The position numbers and the translations under genes were made by a program. The notes under the pieces are model-generated. The model was not told the DNA's origin, made no database searches, and saw nothing but the letters and a program-made list of their open reading frames with translations. A stretch of 6,077 bases of DNA from JAKEGK01 sp036507695 (GTDB taxonomy: Bacteria; Pseudomonadota; Gammaproteobacteria; SZUA-152). Within the stretch, counting starts at the first letter, position 1. The number at the start of each line of letters is the position of its first letter. Positions 1 through 3,897 of this stretch are shown here, piece after piece. Where the stretch lies: NCBI GenBank assembly GCA_036507695.1, contig DATCIR010000351.1:1-6077 (forward strand). The letters are read 5' to 3'.

Positions 1-92
1 CCGGCACCGCCCACGGGTGAGTAGTTACGCATATTGTTCGTTATAGGTTGCTCATTTAAGAAAATCAATACGTTATCGAGCCAGTGCCGTGT

Positions 93-120
93 CTTGAAAA
101 TTCCGCGGCCAGCCCTATGT
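93..120 (+). promoter_or_regulatory. Predicted sigma-32 (RpoH) heat-shock promoter of ibpA
   Basis: The -35 element CTTGAAA (93-99) matches the sigma-32 consensus exactly. After a 13-nt spacer the -10 element CCCTATGT (113-120) matches CCCCATNT at all but one defined position. The spacing is within the usual range for RpoH promoters. Transcription would start near 127, giving a leader of about 100 nt before the ibpA start codon. A heat-shock gene directly downstream makes the call much stronger than the motif alone. This is read by eye; no transcript data are available. Confidence 0.8.
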
Positions 121-126
121 ATAGTC

Positions 127-230
127 CTGTAATTGCTCACGCTGAGGATTACACCCGGTAAATCACTATCATGGCTTGATTGCCCAATAAGCCGCAACTT
201 CATATTGCTTAACAGGAGAATATGACTATG
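127..230 (+). promoter_or_regulatory. Predicted ROSE-type RNA thermometer in the ibpA leader
   Basis: The leader folds on paper into three hairpins. The first is 129-152. The second is 173-193, where GGCTT pairs with AAGCC. The third holds the ribosome binding site: CATATT (201-206) pairs with AATATG (219-224), G207 is bulged, and C208, T209 and T210 pair with G218, A217 and G216 of the Shine-Dalgarno AGGAG (214-218). The strand opposite the Shine-Dalgarno contains TTGCT (205-209), which fits the conserved U(U/C)GCU of ROSE elements, including the characteristic bulged G. ROSE elements repress translation of small heat-shock genes at low temperature and melt on heat shock. Structure and gene context agree; folding energies were not computed. 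Confidence 0.78.
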
Positions 231-686
231 GTTAATTTTGACTTTTCGCCCTTATACCGTTCTTCCATCGGTTTCGACCACTTGGTTTCACTACTGGATT
301 CGGCCCGCCGCATCGACCAGGGCGGCAACAGCTACCCGCCTTACAATATTGAACGCACCGGCGACGACGCCTATCGGATTTCCATGGCGGTAGCGGGTTT
401 TGAGCAATCCGAACTTAACGTGGAAACCAAGGAAAACACCCTGACGGTCAGCGGTGTGAAAAACAAGAATGACAAAAAGAATTATTTATACCACGGCATC
501 GCGGAGCGTAACTTCGAGCGCCGTTTTCAACTGGCCGATCACGTTAAAGTAAGCCATGCAAAACTGGAAAACGGGCTGCTGCACATTGACCTGGCACGCG
601 AAATTCCGGAAGCCATGAAGCCGCGCACCATCGCCATTCAGGCCGAGCCAAGCAAGCTGATCGAAGGTGAAAAAGCGGACGCCTGA
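228..686 (+). CDS. ibpA: Small heat-shock protein, Hsp20/IbpA family
   Basis: This is a cytoplasmic ATP-independent holdase chaperone that binds unfolding proteins and hands them to DnaK/ClpB. The 152-residue product starts MVNFDFSPLYRS, which aligns with E. coli IbpA from its first residue. The alpha-crystallin domain runs from about residue 36 (YPPYNIE) to 125, with AERNFERRF near 92-100 and the family motif AKLENGLL near 111-118. A C-terminal IAI (about 135-137) is the IxI motif used in oligomer assembly. About 15 residues (QAEPSKLIEGEKADA) follow it, a longer tail than in E. coli IbpA. An ATG at 222 is also in frame, but it lies only 3 nt after AGGAG and inside the predicted thermometer stem. 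The ATG at 228 has a 9-nt spacing and fits the family N-terminus. The gene ends in tandem stops TGA TAA. Regulation is probably double: sigma-32 transcription and RNA-thermometer translation. Whether it is the ibpA or ibpB orthologue cannot be settled; it appears single here. Confidence 0.95.
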   Translation: MVNFDFSPLYRSSIGFDHLVSLLDSARRIDQGGNSYPPYNIERTGDDAYRISMAVAGFEQSELNVETKENTLTVSGVKNKNDKKNYLYHGIAERNFERRFQLADHVKVSHAKLENGLLHIDLAREIPEAMKPRTIAIQAEPSKLIEGEKADA

Positions 687-735
687 TAAAACACTCATTA
701 ACACCCATGTTTTAACACCTGCGTTGTAACAAGTT

Positions 736-765
736 GCGGGGCTGATACCGGCCCCGCCGTATTTA
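736..765 (+). terminator. Probable transcription terminator of ibpA
   Basis: GCGGGGCTG (736-744) pairs with CGGCCCCGC (749-757) around the 4-nt loop ATAC, giving a very stable GC-rich stem of about 9 bp with one G-T wobble. It lies 50 nt after the ibpA stop. The tract that follows, CGTATTTAA, is only modestly T-rich, so termination may be partial. The gene on the other side is convergent and has its own hairpin, so this one most likely serves ibpA. Confidence 0.55.
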
Positions 766-786
766 ACCACCGGCACACCGTAGATT

Positions 787-811
787 AAGAATAAAACCGC
801 CTAAGCGGTTT
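787..811 (-). terminator. Intrinsic terminator of the alkA-like gene, overlapping its stop codon
   Basis: AAACCGC (794-800) and GCGGTTT (805-811) form a perfect 7-bp stem around a 4-nt loop. Read on the - strand, the stem ends in a T-rich run (TTTTATTCTT), as expected of a rho-independent terminator for the leftward gene. The TAG stop codon of that gene (801-803) lies in the hairpin loop, so the last sense codons form the 5' arm of the stem. Confidence 0.6.
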
Positions 812-1442
812 GGCCGATCGACTTCCACTGCCACAAGTACTTGCAGACGATCGTGCGGTACGGCCGCCAGTTCTCGGCAATCGCCACCATACGCAGTTTC
901 AGTTCCCGGCCACTGTCTTCCAATTGGTAAAGTTGTTTCATGGCCTGTTGAATCCCCAGGTCGCCAGCGGAAAAGACATCCTTTCGGTCCAGCGCAAACA
1001 TCAGCAGCATCTCCACCGTCCAGCGGCCAACACCTTTTATTTGCGTCAAGTGATCAATCAGCGCGTCATCCGGGCGTTTTTGAAGTTGATAATAGTCCAG
1101 GCCATCACCCTGCAACGCAAATCCGGCAAGGTTCTTGATGTAACCCGCCTTTTGCCGGGACAATCCCGCCTTTTGTAACTGCGGCAGGCGTGTCCGGGTG
1201 ACTCGTTCCGGGTCGGGATAACGGTCATCGAACATATCCAGAAAACGGTTATAGATTGTGTCGGCGGCCTTGATAGAGAGTTGTTGCGAAACAATGGACG
1301 CCACCAGCGCCAGGTAAAGATCCGTTGTCTTTCTGGAACGGGGAAATTGGCAGCTATCGATAACGGGTTTTAGCCGTTTATCATTTTCGATCAGATGGAG
1401 TTTAATGCGTTCCTGACGGGTCATGGTTTTACTGAACTGCAC
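801..1442 (-). CDS. DNA-3-methyladenine glycosylase II, short AlkA-type HhH-GPD protein
   Basis: This base-excision repair enzyme removes alkylated bases such as 3-methyladenine from DNA. The 213-residue product has the helix-hairpin-helix segment LTQIKGVGRWTVEMLL at about 132-147, followed by FSAGDLGIQQAM, where D161 is the expected catalytic aspartate of the HhH-GPD fold. The aromatic residue of GVGRWTVEM and SIVSQQLSIKAA (about 49-60) are typical of the AlkA/Mag branch. The four-cysteine iron-sulfur motif of Nth/MutY is absent, which argues against those enzymes. The protein lacks the N-terminal domain of the 282-residue E. coli AlkA and is close in size to the compact Mag1-type forms. The first in-frame start is GTG at 1442, and an ATG lies seven codons in (1424). 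Neither has a good Shine-Dalgarno, so the start is uncertain by 6 residues. The gene is transcribed alone, convergent with ibpA. There is no Ada-type regulator nearby. Confidence 0.88.
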   Translation of the reverse strand: MQFSKTMTRQERIKLHLIENDKRLKPVIDSCQFPRSRKTTDLYLALVASIVSQQLSIKAADTIYNRFLDMFDDRYPDPERVTRTRLPQLQKAGLSRQKAGYIKNLAGFALQGDGLDYYQLQKRPDDALIDHLTQIKGVGRWTVEMLLMFALDRKDVFSAGDLGIQQAMKQLYQLEDSGRELKLRMVAIAENWRPYRTIVCKYLWQWKSIGQTA

Positions 1443-1577
1443 TCTGTATTTTTATTGGATACGTCAATGGTGTTGTTACCCGAATTGTATTTGTTTATGC
1501 GCGATAAAACTTCTCGATAGGGATATCGGATATTTGAGGGCGATGTTTTAAGTATCAATTTTGTAAAATCCGATAAT

Positions 1578-1621
1578 CAGTATGATTGTGGTATAAGCGC
1601 AAACTGATTACAATCATCCTG
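1578..1621. repeat. Inverted repeat with FNR-like half of the motif
   Basis: CAGTATGATTGT (1578-1589) and ACAATCATCCTG (1610-1621) are inverted copies matching at 11 of 12 positions across a 20-nt loop. The right part also contains CTGATTACAATCAT (1604-1617), which keeps the TGAT-N4-ATCA core of the FNR/Anr consensus TTGAT-N4-ATCAA but lacks both outer bases. It could be a regulator site or an RNA hairpin. There is no evidence that decides. Confidence 0.4.
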
Positions 1622-1703
1622 TATTCATAACCACCTTTTAATTTTGCTTTAGTTTAGCTTTGCGGAGTAAGAGGGTTTTTTCCAGTAAATTGCAGCACAC
1701 TGC

Positions 1704-1731
1704 TTGACGCATCGAAAACACACACTACACT
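1704..1731 (+). promoter_or_regulatory. Possible sigma-70 promoter of the 180-codon gene
   Basis: TTGACG (1704-1709, 5 of 6 to TTGACA) and TACACT (1726-1731, 4 of 6 to TATAAT) are separated by 16 nt. A start near 1738 would give a leader of about 160 nt that includes the 31-codon ORF and the tandem repeats. It is the best-looking promoter I found in the gap, but motif matches of this quality arise by chance in AT-rich DNA. Confidence 0.4.
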
Positions 1732-1801
1732 CTTTCTGTAATATGAAGTAGTTCGATTATCTCCCAATACTGTGTCCAGGACGTGCCAAAATTCTTAGTG
1801 G

Positions 1802-1897
1802 ATGAGTTGCAGTGCTGATTACACCGACCACTGTGAAGTAGTAAAGCGCGAAGTAGTAAAGCGCGAAGTTGTAAAGCGAGTAGTCACGAGGGGATAA
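1802..1897 (+). CDS. Possible 31-codon leader ORF with three EVVKR repeats
   Basis: ATG at 1802 opens a reading frame that translates as MSCSADYTDHC, then EVVKR three times, then VVTRG and a TAA (1895-1897). The 15-bp tandem repeat is read in phase as the five-residue unit. The ORF stops 2 nt before the ATG of the next gene, whose Shine-Dalgarno sits in its last codons, an arrangement suited to translational coupling. Against it: a TAG stands two codons before the ATG, no credible Shine-Dalgarno precedes it (only GTGG directly adjoining), and the peptide matches no family I know. It may be an accident of a repeat unit without stops in this frame. Confidence 0.22.
   Translation: MSCSADYTDHCEVVKREVVKREVVKRVVTRG
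1835..1879 (+). repeat. Three tandem 15-bp repeats upstream of the 180-codon gene
   Basis: The unit GAAGTAGTAAAGCGC occurs exactly at 1835-1849 and 1850-1864, and with two changes (GAAGTTGTAAAGCGA) at 1865-1879. The first eight bases also appear alone at 1745-1752. The array ends 20 nt before the next start codon and just before its Shine-Dalgarno, so a change in copy number would alter the leader RNA in steps of 15 nt. The two identical copies suggest recent duplication by slippage. Confidence 0.9.
1888..1893 (+). promoter_or_regulatory. Shine-Dalgarno of the 180-codon gene
   Basis: GAGGGG lies at a suitable distance before the ATG at 1900 and fixes that start. It overlaps the last codons of the possible 31-codon leader ORF, so ribosomes finishing the leader would pass over or release at this site. 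Confidence 0.65.
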
Positions 1898-1899
1898 CA

Positions 1900-2442
1900 A
1901 TGACGCCGATTTATCGATCGCCGGATCATGCGCAGGCCAAGGCAATCCAATCACTCCTGCTGGACCACAGCATCCAGTCTTCCATCATCGAAAGTAAAAA
2001 ATCCGACAAACAATACAACTCTCGCACCGTCATATGGTATGAAATATGGTTACGTTTCTTCTCCGATGTCGCCCCGGCAAAAACCATCGTTACCCAGTAC
2101 CAATTCACCGGTTTTAAAATCAATATGTCCTCCGTCAGCGCTGCGGCCGCCAAAGCCAAGGATGCCGAACCTGTAACACCGCAAATCGAGACGGACGAAA
2201 TCACGTTCGCGGGCACGATCGATGACGGCGCTGAGATATTGCTAGACGACCCGCCCATCGCGCAAAAACGCCGCGAAAATCTCATCCCGATAAACAACAA
2301 GCGCGTATTTAAGCGGCTAGGTATATTGCTAGGCTATTCCGAAGAACAAATAGAGAAATTTGACTCCAACAAACTCTACCGGCCGTGGGACGCGGGCAAC
2401 TTGATGCAGCGGGTGAAAGACCTGAAACGAAAATGCAGTTAG
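1900..2442 (+). CDS. Protein of unknown function with a DUF2007-like N-terminal region
   Basis: I do not recognise the full 180-residue protein. Residues 1-70 (MTPIYRSPDHAQAKAIQSLL, then LDHSIQSSIIES, then WYEIWLRFFSDVAPAKTIVTQYQ) have the layout of DUF2007, the putative prokaryotic signal-transducing family: a strand, a helix over a short-lived loop that selects the ligand or partner, a second strand, and a terminal helix where an aligned ALIVREILAEY-like segment usually stands. The resemblance is by eye. Residues 75-125 are an Ala/Asp-rich, probably flexible linker. Residues 126-180 are basic and likely helical, with WDAGNLMQRVKDLKRKC at the end. There is no signal peptide, membrane segment or catalytic motif, so it is probably cytoplasmic. 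The start is well supported: GAGGGG (1888-1893) lies about 8 nt before the ATG. It is convergent with the small membrane-protein gene, 16 nt away. Confidence 0.72.
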   Translation: MTPIYRSPDHAQAKAIQSLLLDHSIQSSIIESKKSDKQYNSRTVIWYEIWLRFFSDVAPAKTIVTQYQFTGFKINMSSVSAAAAKAKDAEPVTPQIETDEITFAGTIDDGAEILLDDPPIAQKRRENLIPINNKRVFKRLGILLGYSEEQIEKFDSNKLYRPWDAGNLMQRVKDLKRKCS

Positions 2443-2458
2443 CGTTTTTTTATCTCCA

Positions 2459-2647
2459 CTAACGCACCGCCGCGATCAGCAGAATCACAAACAGCACCAC
2501 AATCGCCACGGGAATCAGCACCCCTTTCCAGTCCTTTTCCGCTTGTTGGCTTTGTTGTAAGGCGCCTTTTAATCCCGGCGCAACGAAGAACAACAATACC
2601 AGGGCGATTGCCGCCAAACCAATCTTTGTCCAGATGCCATATTCCAT
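2459..2647 (-). CDS. Small two-helix membrane protein, unknown function
   Basis: The 62-residue product has two strongly hydrophobic stretches: residues about 8-28 (KIGLAAIALVLLFFVAPGL) and about 43-61 (VLIPVAIVVLFVILLIAAV). They are joined by a polar loop QQSQQAEKDWKG. Both are long enough to span the inner membrane, and the protein ends one Arg after the second helix. It belongs to no family I recognise. The ATG at 2647 is preceded on the - strand by GGGA with 5 nt spacing, a weak but usable ribosome site. It lies 79 nt downstream of aroG on the same strand and could be read from the aroG transcript, although a hairpin lies in the gap. The hydrophobic pattern and clean start and stop favour a real gene; translation is unproven. 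Confidence 0.68.
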   Translation of the reverse strand: MEYGIWTKIGLAAIALVLLFFVAPGLKGALQQSQQAEKDWKGVLIPVAIVVLFVILLIAAVR

Positions 2648-2673
2648 AAGTATCCCGTATTAAACGCAGTTGT

Positions 2674-2709
2674 GTGTTAGAAACCCGTCCGCTTAGCCGG
2701 TTCCAACAC
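2674..2709 (-). repeat. Hairpin between aroG and the small membrane-protein gene
   Basis: GTGTT (2674-2678) pairs with AACAC (2705-2709). The stem continues through GAA/TTC and CC/GG with one bulged base, about 11 pairs. The position next to the AACAC arm is a G-T wobble only in the - strand transcript (A-C in the other), so the structure fits leftward RNA from aroG. No T-run follows, so it is not a standard intrinsic terminator. It could protect the aroG 3' end, mark RNA processing, or weaken readthrough into the downstream gene. Confidence 0.45.
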
Positions 2710-2726
2710 CTTCAAACGATAAACTG

Positions 2727-3782
2727 CTACTTCTTGCGCCGTTGTCGCACGGCATCCGCCAGCATAGCCAACAACGGCGTGGTTTGATCCCAGCTGATGC
2801 AGGCATCCGTAATGCTTTGACCATAGGTCAAGGTCTGACCGGCCGCCACGTCCTGGCGGCCTTCTATTAAGTGACTTTCGATCATGGCGCCCATGATATT
2901 GGCGTTGCCAGCCGCGATTTGTTGCGCGACATCCCCGGCAACACCGATTTGGCGTTGATAGACTTTCTGGCTGTTAGCGTGACTAAAATCAATCATCAGC
3001 CGGGGATTGACTTCCGCTTTCAACAGCGCGTCCGTCGCCTCTTTCACGCTGGCCGCGTCGTAATTGGGATCCCTGCCGCCGCGTAAAATAATGTGGCAGT
3101 CGTCGTTGCCCGCGGTATTAAAAATGGCGGAATGCCCCGCCTTGGTCATGGACAGGAAACAGTGGGGCCGCATGGCCGCGCGCACCGCATCGATGGCGAT
3201 GTTCAGCGTGCCATCGGTGCCATTTTTGAATCCCACCGGACAGGACAGGCCGGAGGCCAGTTCCCGGTGCACCTGGCTTTCGGTGGTGCGCGCCCCGATC
3301 GCGCCCCAGCTGACCAAGTCAGCCACATACTGCGGGGTAATCAAGTCGAGGAACTCCGTACCCGCCGGCACGCCCAGGTCGTTGACATCGATTAACAACT
3401 GGCGCGCCAGGCGCAGGCCTTTGTTGATTTCATAACTGTCGTCCAGGTTGGGATCATTGATCAAGCCTTTCCAACCGACCGTGGTGCGGGGTTTTTCAAA
3501 ATAAACCCGCATCACAATCAGGAGATCCCTTCCCCACTGCGCCCTGGCCTGTTTGATATGCCGCGCGTAGTCCAAAGCAGCTACCGGATCATGAATGGAA
3601 CAGGGACCCACCACCACCAGCAACCGGTCGTCGTCCCCGTGCAATATCCGGTGGATTTCCGCGCGTGTTGCCGAAACCGTGACCGCGGCGCTATCCGTAA
3701 TCGGACACTCGTCGTGCAGCGCTTCGGGTGTGATCACCTCTTTGATGGATTTGATACGTAAATCTTCTGTTGTACTGTGCAT
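2727..3782 (-). CDS. aroG: 3-deoxy-7-phosphoheptulonate (DAHP) synthase, AroG-like class I
   Basis: It condenses phosphoenolpyruvate and erythrose 4-phosphate to DAHP, the first step of the shikimate pathway, in the cytoplasm. The 351-residue product aligns without numbering shifts to E. coli AroG. Metal ligands C61 (GPCSIHD), H268 (DFSHANS), E302 and D326 are all present, as are substrate residues R92, K97, R99, R165 (GARTTES), K186 (GFKNGTDG) and R234. It resembles AroG more than AroF, with DLRIK at the N-terminus, ITPQYVADL and MIDFSHANS. Residues of the AroG phenylalanine site are mostly kept: D7, D146, P150, Q151, L175, L179, S180, F209 and S211. M147 is Leu and V221 is Phe. Phenylalanine inhibition is therefore likely, but the V221F change might alter affinity or choice of effector. 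Start is ATG at 3782; its Shine-Dalgarno is weak. It lies 113 nt downstream of metH on the same strand, with its own predicted promoter. Confidence 0.95.
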   Translation of the reverse strand: MHSTTEDLRIKSIKEVITPEALHDECPITDSAAVTVSATRAEIHRILHGDDDRLLVVVGPCSIHDPVAALDYARHIKQARAQWGRDLLIVMRVYFEKPRTTVGWKGLINDPNLDDSYEINKGLRLARQLLIDVNDLGVPAGTEFLDLITPQYVADLVSWGAIGARTTESQVHRELASGLSCPVGFKNGTDGTLNIAIDAVRAAMRPHCFLSMTKAGHSAIFNTAGNDDCHIILRGGRDPNYDAASVKEATDALLKAEVNPRLMIDFSHANSQKVYQRQIGVAGDVAQQIAAGNANIMGAMIESHLIEGRQDVAAGQTLTYGQSITDACISWDQTTPLLAMLADAVRQRRKK

Positions 3783-3807
3783 CGTTGCTTACCAATCAAT
3801 AAACCAA

Positions 3808-3835
3808 ATTAAACGTGCTAATAGCCGCATTTCAA
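3808..3835 (-). promoter_or_regulatory. Predicted sigma-70 promoter of aroG
   Basis: On the - strand, TTGAAA (3830-3835, 5 of 6 to consensus) is followed after 16 nt by TTTAAT (3808-3813, 5 of 6). Transcription would start near 3801, about 20 nt before the aroG ATG. The -35 element overlaps a cluster of alternating GCATTT half-sites, which would suit repression. aroG could also receive readthrough from metH. Confidence 0.55.
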
Positions 3836-3847
3836 ATGCCGGCATTT
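3827..3847. repeat. Alternating GCATTT half-sites overlapping the aroG -35 element
   Basis: Three half-sites stand in alternating orientation: GCATTT at 3827-3832, its inverse AAATGC at 3834-3839, and GCATTT again at 3842-3847. The second and third together make a perfect 14-bp palindrome, AAATGCCGGCATTT (3834-3847). The first and second make GCATTTCAAATGC. This is not the TyrR box (TGTAAA-N6-TTTACA) nor the TrpR operator as I know them. The overlap with the -35 element makes an operator plausible. The same arms could form mutually exclusive RNA hairpins if transcribed from metH. Confidence 0.5.
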
Positions 3848-3878
3848 TCAACCAACAACCTCACCAACAAAGATAGCC

Positions 3879-3897
3879 AGGAGCCTACCGGACTCCT
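3879..3897 (-). terminator. Weak hairpin at the metH stop codon
   Basis: On the - strand AGGAG, then CC, pairs with GG and CTCCT around the loop GGTA, with one bulged T. The metH TAG (3896-3898) lies at the 5' base of the stem. No T-run follows (GGCTATCTTTG), so termination would be inefficient if it occurs. Readthrough from metH into aroG is likely possible. Confidence 0.3.

Larger units (their letters stand above)
1443..1899. other. AT-rich intergenic region between divergent genes
   Basis: These 457 bases separate the leftward glycosylase gene from the rightward 180-codon gene. I find no conserved protein or structural RNA in them. The region contains a long imperfect inverted repeat (1578-1621), a T-run at 1675-1681 with no obvious stem before it, a plausible rightward sigma-70 promoter (1704-1731) and three tandem 15-bp repeats (1835-1879) within a 31-codon ORF. 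The glycosylase promoter must also lie here. A TTGACG can be read on the - strand near 1463-1468, but no good -10 follows at the right distance. Confidence 0.6.

Noticed and set aside
1..24. Open codons ending in TAG (PAPPTGE) at the left edge, and a stretch ACGGGTGAGTAG that recalls 16S rRNA.
   Set aside because: Eight codons are too few to claim the tail of an upstream gene, and the bases around the 16S-like word do not continue as rRNA.
486..776. 96-codon frame on the - strand across the ibpA 3' half.
   Set aside because: It is opposite a firmly identified gene, runs through its terminator hairpin and resembles no family.
1621..1681. Possible small RNA ending in the T-run at 1675-1681.
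   Set aside because: No convincing stem precedes the T-run; the best pairing (AACC with GGTT, loop over 30 nt) is too weak.
1757..1954. 65-codon - strand frame containing ALYYF repeats.
   Set aside because: The repeats are the other strand of the 15-bp tandem array, and the frame overlaps the start and Shine-Dalgarno of the 180-codon gene.
2438..2463. GTTAG and CTAAC inverted repeat around a T-run at the convergent gene ends, as a shared terminator.
   Set aside because: The T-run lies in the loop, not after the stem, and the symmetry comes mostly from both genes ending in TTAG. A 5-bp AAACG/CGTTT stem before it is too weak to call.
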